The notes beneath the pieces are model-generated. The model was not told the DNA's origin and did no database searches. It saw only the letters and a list, made by a program, of their open reading frames with translations. A stretch of DNA of 64,000 nucleotides, from positions 868,001 to 932,000 of the forward strand of contig NZ_QVAI01000001.1 of the NCBI RefSeq assembly GCF_003427025.1. Direction: 5' to 3'. Positions within the stretch are counted from its first letter, which is position 1, and each line of letters opens with the position of its first letter. The DNA comes from Jiangella endophytica (GTDB taxonomy: Bacteria > Actinomycetota > Actinomycetes > Jiangellales > Jiangellaceae). This document shows positions 8,196 to 16,151 of the stretch, piece by piece. The translations under genes were made by a program, and so were the position numbers.

Positions 8196-9218
8196 TCACA
8201 TACTTCGAGGCCCGGCGGTCGACTCGCGCACGATGAGCTCCGGTGCAATCCGCGAGCGCCGCTCGGTGCTGCCGCCCTCGAGCGCGGCGACGAGGATCTC
8301 CACCGCGAGCGCGCCGAGGGCGTGGAAGTCCTGCCGCACCGTCGTCAGCGTGGGCAGGAAGTGCCGCGACACGGGCAGGTCGTCGAAGCCGACGACGCTG
8401 ACGTCCTCGGGGACGCGGATGCCCCGGTCGCGGAAGCCGTGCAGGATGCCGAGCGCCATCTGGTCGTTCGCGGCGAAGATCGCGGTGAACGGCGGCAGCT
8501 CGTCGAAGGCGACGGCGAACTCGTAGCCGGAGTCCGCCGACCAGTCGCCGACGAACGCCGGCGGGATGTGTAGTCCGGCCTTCTTCAGATGGGCGTGCCA
8601 GCCGCGCTCGCGCGCCCGGGCGTCGAGCCAGTCCAGCGGCCCGGCGACATGCGCGATCTCGCGGTGGCCGAGGTCCATGAGGTGCTGGACGGCGAGTGTG
8701 GCGCCCAGGCGCTGGTCGACCGAGGCGGTGAGGAAGTTGGCGTCGTCGTCGGCCTTGACGATCAGCGTCGGCAGGCCCTCGGTCAGCTCGCGCAGCACGT
8801 CGACGGAGGACGCGCGCGGCGCGATGACGCAGAGGGCGTCGATGCCGTGCGCGGTCAGGTAGGCGACCGCCTCGCGTGGCCGCACGCCGTCGTCGTCGGG
8901 AGAGGCGGCGACCGAGCTGACGGAGTAGCCGGCCTCGCGCGCGGCGTGCTCGACGGAGCGCAGCGTGCTGTCGGGGCCGATCTCGACCGGCCGGTCGACG
9001 ATGACGCCGATGCGCCGCGACTTGCGCGTCGCGAGGGCCCGGGCGGCGCTGTTGCGCTGGTAGTTCAGCTCCTCGACGACACGCAGGACCTTCTCGCGGG
9101 TCTCGGGGCGGATGTTGGGGTGGTCGTTGAGGACGCGGGAGACGGTCATGTGCGAGACGCCGGCGAGGGACGCGATAGACCGCAGGTTCGGCTTGTCCTC
9201 CGAGCTCCCGGCGCTCAT
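8196..9218 (-). CDS. LacI-family transcriptional regulator
   Basis: A 340-residue LacI/GalR repressor. The N-terminal helix-turn-helix reads NLRSIASLAGVSHMTVSRVLN, with hinge RNSAARALATRKSRRIGVIV, followed by a sugar-binding effector domain to the end. The start at 9218 has a strong purine-rich site (GGGAGGGGAAG) just upstream. It lies directly upstream of the furanose-transporter genes, on the same strand, with 132 bp between them. A candidate operator precedes both its own gene and the transporter, so autoregulation and sugar-induced derepression are likely. A matching palindrome at the GH127 gene about 23 kb away suggests a wider regulon. Confidence 0.88.
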   Translation of the reverse strand: MSAGSSEDKPNLRSIASLAGVSHMTVSRVLNDHPNIRPETREKVLRVVEELNYQRNSAARALATRKSRRIGVIVDRPVEIGPDSTLRSVEHAAREAGYSVSSVAASPDDDGVRPREAVAYLTAHGIDALCVIAPRASSVDVLRELTEGLPTLIVKADDDANFLTASVDQRLGATLAVQHLMDLGHREIAHVAGPLDWLDARARERGWHAHLKKAGLHIPPAFVGDWSADSGYEFAVAFDELPPFTAIFAANDQMALGILHGFRDRGIRVPEDVSVVGFDDLPVSRHFLPTLTTVRQDFHALGALAVEILVAALEGGSTERRSRIAPELIVRESTAGPRSM

Positions 9219-9309
9219 CTTCCCCTCCCACGCTCTGCACGGAACACGCGGCGGCACGGTGCCGGGACTCCGGCCGACGCCGGTCTGATCGTACGTCTCG
9301 GCGCCGTGA

Positions 9310-9323
9310 CGTTACCGGGAACA
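9310..9323. promoter_or_regulatory. LacI-family operator upstream of lacI
   Basis: CGTTACCGGGAACA, identical in 13 of 14 bases to the site at 8144-8157. It is about 90 bp upstream of the lacI start, consistent with autoregulation. Confidence 0.7.
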
Positions 9324-9361
9324 TAGCCTGCGCGACAATCCCGCGCCGTTTCGCCGCGCGC

Positions 9362-9373
9362 TGACATATGTCA
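9362..9373. promoter_or_regulatory. Palindrome TGACATATGTCA upstream of the M23 peptidase gene
   Basis: A perfect 12-bp palindrome 60 bp upstream of the preferred peptidase start, between divergent lacI and the peptidase gene. It looks like an operator for an unidentified regulator. Confidence 0.4.
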
Positions 9374-9432
9374 TGACCTCTTGCTCAGTTACTCACGAAT
9401 CCGCAGCTCATTGCGTTGTTAGGCTCGCAGCC

Positions 9433-10230
9433 ATGCGGGTTCTCACGTGGCTGCACGGCCCGGCGTTCGCGACCGGCGCCGTCGCCGTCATCGTCAATCG
9501 GTCGGGTCTCGGGCCGCTCTGGTACACCGGGGCCGGCCTGCTGCTGTTCGGCCTGATCGCGCGCTGGCTGTCGACACGCGCGCAGCGGCCGCGCAGCGGG
9601 GCCGAGCCCGCGCCCGTCGCCATCGGGCTGCCGCTGGCCGGGCGGTGGACCGCGCTCAACGGGCCGGAGACCAAGGTGCCCAGCCACACGCACGCCCTGG
9701 CGCAGACCTACGCCATCGACCTCGTCCTCCGGCCGGCGCCGGACCCGGTCTGGTTCCTGCCGATCGCCCGCCGGCCCGACGCCTACCCGGCGTTCGGTGC
9801 GCCGCTGCTCGCCCCGGCCGACGCCCGCGTCGTCATGGCCGCCGACGGGCAGCGCGACCACCTGACCCGCACCTCGCTGCCGGGGCTGCTGTACCTGTTC
9901 CTCGAGGGCTTCGTCCGCTCGCTCGGCCGGCCCCGGCACCTGCTCGGCAACCACGTCGTCCTCGACCTCGGCGACGGCGTGCACGCGGTGTACGCCCACG
10001 CCCGGCGGGGATCGCTGCGGGTGGCGCCCGGCGACCGGGTCGTCGCCGGCCAGCCGCTCGCGGAGTGCGGCAACTCCGGCAACTCGTCCGAGCCGCACCT
10101 GCACTTCCAGCTCATGGACGGCCCGGACATCGCGACCGCCCACGGTCTCCGCTTCACCTGGCGGTACCAGGACGGCGACGGCGTCGCCCGCGACGGTGTC
10201 CCCGCCGACGGGTCGACGATCGCCGCATGA
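9433..10230 (+). CDS. Membrane-anchored M23 (LytM-type) peptidase-like protein
   Basis: A 265-residue protein with two N-terminal hydrophobic segments (about 8-25 and 30-45) and an M23 domain. Metal-site elements are visible as SHTHALAQTYAID (first His and Asp) and SEPHLHFQL (HxH near the C-terminus); GNHVVLDLGDGVHAVYAHA and GDRVVAGQPLAECGNSGNS are typical of the lysostaphin/LytM fold. It probably trims peptidoglycan cross-links or acts as an envelope scaffold outside the membrane. The start at 9433 (MRVLTW) is preferred because the extra upstream residues are not hydrophobic. It stands alone and is not linked to the sugar genes. Confidence 0.8.
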   Translation: MRVLTWLHGPAFATGAVAVIVNRSGLGPLWYTGAGLLLFGLIARWLSTRAQRPRSGAEPAPVAIGLPLAGRWTALNGPETKVPSHTHALAQTYAIDLVLRPAPDPVWFLPIARRPDAYPAFGAPLLAPADARVVMAADGQRDHLTRTSLPGLLYLFLEGFVRSLGRPRHLLGNHVVLDLGDGVHAVYAHARRGSLRVAPGDRVVAGQPLAECGNSGNSSEPHLHFQLMDGPDIATAHGLRFTWRYQDGDGVARDGVPADGSTIAA

Positions 10231-10242
10231 GCCCGGCCGGGC

Positions 10243-10590
10243 TCAGACCTCGCTCTCCACGGCGTGCGGGTCGACGACGTGGGCGCTCTCGTCGCCCGCC
10301 GCGACGACCCGCTCCGGCCGGAAGCCGGTGAGCAGCGACGGTGAGGTGCCGGTGACGATCTCCTCGGCGGCCAGCCGCCCCATGACGGCGCTCAGCATGG
10401 CGCCGCTGTGCATCGTCATCATGTAGAGACCGGGGACGCCGTCCCCGTAGCCGACCTCGGGCAGGCCGTCGAACGGGTAGGGCGGGACGGTGATGCGCAC
10501 GCGCTCGCCCTGCGTCCGGGCCGGGTCGATGTCGGCGACGCCGTGCGCGCCCGATGTCGAGACCGAGACGCCCACATCGCTCATCAACGG
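10243..10590 (-). pseudogene. C-terminal remnant of a DAO-family FAD-dependent oxidoreductase
   Basis: The last roughly 110 residues of an FAD amino-acid oxidase/glycine oxidase-type protein, ending in the conserved block GVPGLYMMTMHSGAMLSAVM followed by GRLAAEEIVTG and GFRPERV. The FAD-binding GxGxxG N-terminus and most of the substrate domain are missing. Upstream of about 10590 the reading frame loses all similarity, and within about 40 bp a GntR remnant begins on the other strand. The fragment cannot bind FAD and is probably not expressed. The 3' boundary is the stop at 10243; the 5' boundary is approximate. Confidence 0.65.
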
Positions 10591-10629
10591 CCCGTTGCGG
10601 CTGCCGGCGGCGTGGGAGCCGGGTGGCGG

Positions 10630-11072
10630 TGCCGTCACGGGGCGCGCTGCGGGAGTCGTACGAGGTCCGCATCGCCGTCGAGTGCGACGCCGCCCGGCTG
10701 GCGGCGGAGCGGTCCGCGCCCGAACCGGAGCTGGTCGGACCGGCCGACCTCGCCCGCCGGTCGGTGGCCCGCGCCGAGGCACCTGACCCCGAGGGCTTCT
10801 GGGAGCTCGACCGCGAGTTCCATCCGTACCTGGCCGGTCTCAGCGGCAACGCCCGGCTGCGTGCCGTCGTCGAGGACGCCGTCGACCTCGCCTGGATCCT
10901 GCGCCGTCGCGACTCCCCGGCCGCCGAGGCCGCGGTGGGCTGCGCCCGTCAGCACCTGGGCGTCCACGAGGCGGTTGCGACAGGCGACCCCGCGCGGGCC
11001 GAGGCAGCGATGCGCGAGCACCTGACCCAGGTCCAGGACCTCGTGCTCGCCGCGTTCACCGCGCCGCTCTGA
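10630..11072 (+). pseudogene. FCD-domain remnant of a GntR-family regulator
   Basis: An open frame matching only the C-terminal ligand-binding FCD domain of FadR-type GntR regulators: LRESYEVRIAVECDAARLA, then FWELDREFHPYLAGLSGNAR and the closing helix AAMREHLTQVQDLV. The winged-helix DNA-binding domain is absent. Together with the adjacent DAO remnant on the opposite strand, this looks like a divergent regulator/oxidase pair whose two 5' ends and shared promoter were removed by one deletion. Confidence 0.68.
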
Positions 11073-11085
11073 CGCCGTACCTCCC

Positions 11086-11162
11086 GAGGCGTTCTCCCGC
11101 TTCCCCAGGAATGCATGCCTGGGGGAGCGGGAGCACCCCTCCTTGACGTGATCATTTCCGGG
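11086..11162. repeat. Dispersed hairpin repeat, copy B
   Basis: GTTCTCCCGCTTCCCCAGG and CCTGGGGGAGCGGGAGCAC form a nearly perfect stem around AATGCATG, followed by TGATCATTTCCGGG as in copy E. It lies between the converging 3' ends of the GntR remnant and the fucose-cluster GntR gene, a natural bidirectional terminator position. Confidence 0.65.
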
Positions 11163-11861
11163 TCAGTCGTCGACGTGCGGGGCCATGCGGGCGTAGGAGT
11201 GCTCGATGTGGTCGAGCATGGCGGCGGTCGCGGCGTCGGCGTCGCGGCGGCGCAGCGCGTCGAGGACGGCCTCGTGCTCGCCCGAGGTGTCCTGCTCGAT
11301 GCCGTGCTTGAAGTACAGCCGGTACAGGTGCAGGTGCGAGCGCAACCGGACGACCGCCTCGGCGAGCAGGTCGTTGCCGGAGTGTTCGGCGATGATGCGG
11401 TGGAAGTGGGCGTCCTGGTCGGCGAAGTCGCGGTAGTCCTGGTAGCGGCTGCCCTCGTCCTGCGACGACGACGCGCTGGAGCGCATGTCGTCGGCCAGAG
11501 CCTTCAGGGACGCGACCGTCGCCGGGGTCATCCGGCCGGCGGCCAGTCCGGCGGCCGCCGGCTCCAGGATGCGGCGCATCTCGAACAGCTTCCGCAGCCC
11601 TTCGGCGTCCAGCAGCGGCGCCGCCGTGTACCCGCGCAGCGGCCGCTTGACCACCAGGCCTTCGGACTCCAGCCGGGCCAGCGCCTCGCGCACCGGCGTG
11701 GGGGACACGTCGAAGTCGCGGGCGATGCCGTCGATGCTGACCTTGGCACCCGGCTCGATCCGGTGATCCATGAGCAGGCCGAGGATGACGTCGTAGACGT
11801 CGTCGGCCAGCGCCCGCCGCTCGGGCACGAGACGTGCCGCGTGATCGGGGCCGATGGTCAC
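11163..11861 (-). CDS. GntR-family (FadR subfamily) regulator of the L-fucose operon
   Basis: A 232-residue regulator. The N-terminal winged helix (about 15-80) has LADDVYDVILGLLMDH and the recognition region FDVSPTPVREALARLESEGL. The C-terminal FCD domain carries metal/ligand residues seen as DAHFHRIIAEHSGN and the distal EHEAVLDALRRRDADAA. It is the last gene of the minus-strand fucose cluster, 40 bases after the mutarotase gene, so it is the obvious candidate for controlling the operator at the fucosidase promoter. Direct proof that it binds that site is lacking. Confidence 0.83.
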   Translation of the reverse strand: MTIGPDHAARLVPERRALADDVYDVILGLLMDHRIEPGAKVSIDGIARDFDVSPTPVREALARLESEGLVVKRPLRGYTAAPLLDAEGLRKLFEMRRILEPAAAGLAAGRMTPATVASLKALADDMRSSASSSQDEGSRYQDYRDFADQDAHFHRIIAEHSGNDLLAEAVVRLRSHLHLYRLYFKHGIEQDTSGEHEAVLDALRRRDADAATAAMLDHIEHSYARMAPHVDD

Positions 11862-11901
11862 AGCATCATCCTAACGAGACGAAGATCGGGAACGGTCCTG
11901 C

Positions 11902-12240
11902 TCAACCGGCCTGTCGCTGCCGGCCGAGGTCCCACACCCGCGGCAGCGGGGCGGGTGCGTCGTCGCCGCCGCCGAGGAAGTGGCCGACGAACCGGCCGAT
12001 GTGCGCCTGCCAGCGCACGTTCGCCGGGTCGTCGGCCAGCGCCCGCATGGCCGCGTCGAAGTCGTCGCACTCGACCAGGTGGAACAGCCGGTCGCCGACC
12101 CGCCAGATGGTCCACTCGTGGATCCCGAATCGGGCGAACGACGCCACCAGGTCGTCGGGGATCCGCTCGTGCTCCCGGTCGTAGTCCAGTTCGCTCCCCG
12201 GTCGCAGCACGGAGTGCAGCGCCACGCGCATTCGTGTCAT
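11902..12240 (-). CDS. L-fucose/L-rhamnose mutarotase (RhaM/DUF718 family)
   Basis: A 112-residue protein of the L-rhamnose mutarotase family, which interconverts alpha and beta anomers of 6-deoxy sugars. Family features are ALHSVLRPGSELDYDREHERI (His and Tyr of the active site), GIHEWTIWRVGDRLFHLVEC, and the terminal VWDL. A mutarotase in an L-fucose operon would supply the anomer used by the dehydrogenase. Its ATG overlaps the stop of the aldo-keto reductase gene (ATGA). The sequence family is named for rhamnose, but the neighbours point to fucose. Confidence 0.82.
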   Translation of the reverse strand: MTRMRVALHSVLRPGSELDYDREHERIPDDLVASFARFGIHEWTIWRVGDRLFHLVECDDFDAAMRALADDPANVRWQAHIGRFVGHFLGGGDDAPAPLPRVWDLGRQRQAG

Positions 12241-13232
12241 CCCTTCACCTCGGCGTCGATGGGCACGTCGGCCCGCAGCAGGCCGGCGTCGATCAGCTCC
12301 GCCCAGACGTCCGGGTCGACGGGCTCGGCGGCCAGCGCGGCGTTCCGGGTCACCTGCTCCGGCGACTCCGCCCCCAGCACGACGGTGGCGACCGCCGGGT
12401 GGGCGAGCGGGAACCGCGCCGCCAGCACGGGCACCGTCGTGCCGTACCGCTCGGCGACCGCGGCGATCCCGAGGACGCGGCGGACGACGTCGCCGGTGGC
12501 CGGCGCGTAGTCGTAGCGCGCCCCCTGGGCCGGCAGCGGCGTCGCCAGTATGCCCGAGTTGAACACGCCGGCGGCGGCCACCGACACGCCGCGCTCGACG
12601 GCCAGCGGCAGCAGGTCGTCCAGCGCGCTCTGGTCCAGCAGCGTGTACCGGCCGGCCAGCATGACGACGTCGAGGTCGGTGTGCCGGACGAAGTCCGCGA
12701 GCATCGCCGACTGGTTCATCCCGGCGCCGTAGGACCGGATCACGCCCTGCGACCGCAGCTCCTCCAGCGCCGGGAACGCGCCGTCGAGCGCCTCGCGGTG
12801 GTGGTCGTCGGGGTCGTGGACGAGCAGCAGGTCGACGCGGTCGAGCCCGGTGCGCCGCAGCGTGTCCTCCAGCGAGCGGAGCACGCCGTCGCGGGAGTAG
12901 TCGCGCACCCGCAGCCGGGTCGCCGGCACGTCGAACAGCTCGGCGTCGCGCTCGCCGGCGTACGCCTCGTTCGGCACGATCAACCGGCCCACCTTGGACG
13001 ACACGACGATCTCGTCGCGCGGGAAGCCGGCCAGGCTGCGGCCCAGCCGTTCCTCGGCGAGGCCGAGCCCGTAGTGCGGCGCGACGTCGAAGTACCGGAT
13101 GCCCGCCGACCACGCGGCCGGGACGCACCGCGGCCACACGTCGGCGGGCAGTGCCTGGTACAGGTTGCCGAGCGCGGCGACGCCGTACCCGACCGGCCCG
13201 ACCCGCAGCCCACCCCGTCCGAACGCGCGCAT
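12237..13232 (-). CDS. Aldo-keto reductase, probable L-fucose dehydrogenase (D-threo-aldose 1-dehydrogenase type)
   Basis: A 331-residue (alpha/beta)8 aldo-keto reductase. Catalytic residues are visible: Asp and Tyr in YFDVAPHYG, Lys in VVSSKVG and His in LLLVHDPDDHH. Overall similarity is to D-threo-aldose 1-dehydrogenases, which oxidise L-fucose to L-fucono-1,5-lactone with NAD(P). That is the first oxidation of the non-phosphorylating fucose route. The start is fixed by a TGATG junction with the dehydratase gene upstream (one-base overlap), and the stop overlaps the mutarotase start by four bases. Confidence 0.83.
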   Translation of the reverse strand: MRAFGRGGLRVGPVGYGVAALGNLYQALPADVWPRCVPAAWSAGIRYFDVAPHYGLGLAEERLGRSLAGFPRDEIVVSSKVGRLIVPNEAYAGERDAELFDVPATRLRVRDYSRDGVLRSLEDTLRRTGLDRVDLLLVHDPDDHHREALDGAFPALEELRSQGVIRSYGAGMNQSAMLADFVRHTDLDVVMLAGRYTLLDQSALDDLLPLAVERGVSVAAAGVFNSGILATPLPAQGARYDYAPATGDVVRRVLGIAAVAERYGTTVPVLAARFPLAHPAVATVVLGAESPEQVTRNAALAAEPVDPDVWAELIDAGLLRADVPIDAEVKG

Positions 13233-14335
13233 CAGGCCACCCGCAACCCGTCGAGCGCGTCCACGTCCCAGGCGATGCCCAGCCCGGGTTCCGACGGCGC
13301 CACCGCGTCGCCGTCGGCGATGGCCATCTCGGCCGTGGTGACGGCGCGCAGCTGCGGGATGTGCTCGACGTACAGCCCGTTGGGGACCGCGCAGGCCAGC
13401 GACACGTGCAGTTCCATGAGGAAGTGCGGTGCCACCTGGACGTTGAACGCCTCGGCCAGGTGTGCCACCTTGAGCCACGGCGTGATCCCGCCGATGCGCG
13501 CGACGTCGACCTGCACGATGCCGGCCGCCTCGGCGGTGAGGTACTCGCGGAACTGGCCCACGGAGTACATGCTCTCGCCGACGGCCACCGGAATGGTCGT
13601 CGATCGCGCCAGCCGGCGGTGTCCCGCGACGTCGTCGGCCGGCAGCGGCTCCTCCAGCCAGAACAGGTCCAGCGGCTCGAACAGCGCCGCCCGCCGGATC
13701 GCCTCGGCCGCCGTCATCGACTGGTTCGCGTCGACCATGAGGTGCAGGTCCGGGCCGACGGCCTCGCGCACGGCCCGCAGCCGCTCGGCGTCCTCACCGG
13801 CGTGCGGCTTGCCGACCTTGACCTTCACCCCGCGCAGCCCGCGCCGCTTCGCCTCGGACGCCTGGGTGACCAGCTCGTCCGGGGTGAGGTGCAGCCAGCC
13901 GCCCTCGGTGTCGTAGAGCGGGACGCGCGGCCGGGCACCCCCGGCGGCCACCCACAGCGGCAGCCCGACGGCCCGGCAGCGGGCGTCCCAGACGGCGGTG
14001 TCGACGGCGGCCAGCGCCAGCGCCGTGATCGGGCCGACCGTCGTCGCGCGGGTCGCCGCGTAGAGCGTCGACCACACGTCCTCCGGCCGGCCGGCGTCCA
14101 GGCCGACGAGCAGGCCGAGCAGGCTCTCGCGCAGCAGGCTGAGCACAGCCGCGCCACCGGTCCCGATCGTGTAGCTGTACCCGGTGCCGGTGACGCCGTC
14201 GGCCGTGCGCACCGTGACGAGGATCGTCTCCTGTTTGACGAAGGACTGGACGGCGTCGGTGCGCACCGTCTCGACCGGGACGTCGCACAGCCAGGCCTGC
14301 GCCTCGACGATCCGCAGCGTGTCGCGTGTGGTCAC
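13232..14335 (-). CDS. Enolase-superfamily (mandelate racemase type) dehydratase, probable L-fuconate dehydratase
   Basis: A 367-residue mandelate-racemase/muconate-lactonizing-type enzyme starting at GTG, which overlaps the preceding permease stop by one base (TAGTG). Active-site residues are seen: Lys171 and Lys173 in VKVKVGK, metal ligands Asp202 (VDAN), Glu228 (WLEE) and Glu254 (VGES), and His304 in APHF. Residue numbers are counted from the GTG. Family members dehydrate acid sugars to 2-keto-3-deoxy acids. In this operon L-fuconate is the expected substrate, giving 2-keto-3-deoxy-L-fuconate, but the sequence alone does not fix specificity. Confidence 0.8.
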   Translation of the reverse strand: MTTRDTLRIVEAQAWLCDVPVETVRTDAVQSFVKQETILVTVRTADGVTGTGYSYTIGTGGAAVLSLLRESLLGLLVGLDAGRPEDVWSTLYAATRATTVGPITALALAAVDTAVWDARCRAVGLPLWVAAGGARPRVPLYDTEGGWLHLTPDELVTQASEAKRRGLRGVKVKVGKPHAGEDAERLRAVREAVGPDLHLMVDANQSMTAAEAIRRAALFEPLDLFWLEEPLPADDVAGHRRLARSTTIPVAVGESMYSVGQFREYLTAEAAGIVQVDVARIGGITPWLKVAHLAEAFNVQVAPHFLMELHVSLACAVPNGLYVEHIPQLRAVTTAEMAIADGDAVAPSEPGLGIAWDVDALDGLRVA

Positions 14336-15192
14336 TAGCGTCCTCCGAATCCACCCATGCTGACGCCCTTCATCAGCTGCCGCTGGAGCAGCACGACGAT
14401 GAAGAGCGAAGGGACGACGGCGATGGTCGACGCCGCCATGACGAGGTTCCACTGCGTGCCGTGCTCACCGGTGAACATCGTCAGGCCGAGCGGCACGGTG
14501 GCCTTGTCCTGCGTGTTGATGACGATGAGCGGCCACAGGTAGGAGTTCCAGTAGCCGATGAACGAGAACACCCCGAGCACCGACAGCGGCGCCCGCAGCT
14601 GCGGCAGCAGCACCGACCACAGCGTCCGCACGCGCGAGGCGCCGTCGATGCGGGCCGCCTCCTCGTACTCGACCGGGATGGTGAGGAAGAACTGCCGCAT
14701 GAGGAAGGTGCCGAACGCGGTGAACGCGAACGGGATGATCAGCGCCGCGTAGGTGTCGACGTACCCTGCCTCGTTCATCATGATGAACAGCGGGACGACG
14801 AGCACCTCCTGCGGCAGCACCAGCGTCGCGACATACAGCAGGAACAGCCGGTCGCGGAAGCGGAACCGCAGCCGCGAGAACGCGTACGCCGACAGCACCG
14901 CCACCACGACCGACAGCGCCGCGCCGGCGATCGCCACGAAGAACCCGTTCGCGATGAACCGGCCGAACGGCACCAGCGTCCACGCGTCGGAGAAGTTCTG
15001 CCAGCGCACCTCCGACCCGAGCGCCGACCCGCTGAACACCTCGTTCGACGGCTTCAGCGCGGTCAGGAACATCCAGATGAACGGGAACGTGAACAGCAGC
15101 GCGACGGCGGCGACGGCGGCGGTGTTCAGCCAGGTCAGCGTCGTGCGGCGACGGTGTGCGCGGCGCCGCGTGGCCAGGGCCTCACTTGTCAT
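14335..15192 (-). CDS. Carbohydrate ABC transporter permease (MalG type)
   Basis: A 285-residue CUT1 permease with six predicted transmembrane helices, the first at about 22-45 (NTAAVAAVALLFTFPFIWMF). The EAA loop that docks the ATPase reads EYEEAARIDGASRVRTLWSV. It forms the inner-membrane channel with the MalF-type partner encoded just upstream (11-base overlap). Its stop overlaps the dehydratase start. No ATPase gene is present in the cluster. Confidence 0.88.
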   Translation of the reverse strand: MTSEALATRRRAHRRRTTLTWLNTAAVAAVALLFTFPFIWMFLTALKPSNEVFSGSALGSEVRWQNFSDAWTLVPFGRFIANGFFVAIAGAALSVVVAVLSAYAFSRLRFRFRDRLFLLYVATLVLPQEVLVVPLFIMMNEAGYVDTYAALIIPFAFTAFGTFLMRQFFLTIPVEYEEAARIDGASRVRTLWSVLLPQLRAPLSVLGVFSFIGYWNSYLWPLIVINTQDKATVPLGLTMFTGEHGTQWNLVMAASTIAVVPSLFIVVLLQRQLMKGVSMGGFGGR

Positions 15193-16147
15193 AGTTCACC
15201 CACCTGCGCTGGCCGGCGAACTGGACCGCCGTCACCAGCATGACGACGACGAACAGCATCCAGGCGATCGCCGAGGCGTAGCCGAGCCGGTCGAAGGAGA
15301 ACCCGTTCCGGTACAGGTAGAGCACCAGCGTGTTCGTCGACTCGCCCGGCCCGCCCTGGGTCAGCACCTGCGCCTGCACGAACACCTGGAAGGCGCCGAT
15401 CATCGTCATCGTCGATGCGAAGAACAGCGACGGCGAGATCATCGGCAGGATCGTGTAGCGCAGCCGCTGCCAGGGGTTGGTCCCGTCGATGCGGCTGGCC
15501 TCCAGGATCTCCTTGGGGATCGCGGTCAGCCCGGCCGTGATGACGACGACGTTGTAGCCGAAGGACTGCCACACCGACATCGCGATGACCGCAGCCAGCG
15601 CGAACCGGGAGTCCGACAGCCACGACTGCCCCTCGATGCCGACGCCGCCGAGCGTGCTGTTGAGCACGCCGTCGTCGGACAGCATCAGCCGCCAGACCAG
15701 CGCGTTCGCCACCATCGGCGTGATGACCGGCAGGAAGAACACCACCCGCCAGATCCCCGCGCCCTTCATCCGGGTGCCCAGCCACAGCGCGATCGCGATC
15801 GCCAGCGCCAGGTTCAGCGCGGTGTAGACGAACGCGAAGACCAGCGTGTTGGTCAGGGCGGTGAAGAACGCCGGGTCGCCGAAGAGCTTCGTGTAGTTGT
15901 CCAGGCCGATGAAGACCGGCGTGCCGAACAGCGGCCACTCGTACAGGCTGATCAGCGCCGATCCGGCCAGCGGCACGACGATGAACAGCAGGAAGCCCAG
16001 CAGTCCGGGCGCGAGGAACAGCCCGGCGACCGCGCTGTCGTCGCGCCGGCGCCGCGTCCGCCGTGCCGTCGCCGGCCGGCCGCCGCCGTGCGGGTCCGGG
16101 GCGGACGGCGGGGCTGCCGCCGTCCGCGCTCCCGTCGTCACTTCCAC
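15182..16147 (-). CDS. Carbohydrate ABC transporter permease (MalF type)
   Basis: A 321-residue CUT1 permease with a basic, proline-rich cytoplasmic leader of about 38 residues followed by six membrane helices (first LFLAPGLLGFLLFIVVPLAG). The EAA loop is ILEASRIDGTNPWQRLRYTI. It starts four bases after the binding-protein stop. It is probably part of an importer for L-fucose or fucosyl-oligosaccharides; actinobacterial CUT1 systems of this kind usually share the MsiK-type ATPase. Confidence 0.88.
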   Translation of the reverse strand: MEVTTGARTAAAPPSAPDPHGGGRPATARRTRRRRDDSAVAGLFLAPGLLGFLLFIVVPLAGSALISLYEWPLFGTPVFIGLDNYTKLFGDPAFFTALTNTLVFAFVYTALNLALAIAIALWLGTRMKGAGIWRVVFFLPVITPMVANALVWRLMLSDDGVLNSTLGGVGIEGQSWLSDSRFALAAVIAMSVWQSFGYNVVVITAGLTAIPKEILEASRIDGTNPWQRLRYTILPMISPSLFFASTMTMIGAFQVFVQAQVLTQGGPGESTNTLVLYLYRNGFSFDRLGYASAIAWMLFVVVMLVTAVQFAGQRRWVNYDK

Positions 16148-16151
16148 GCGA

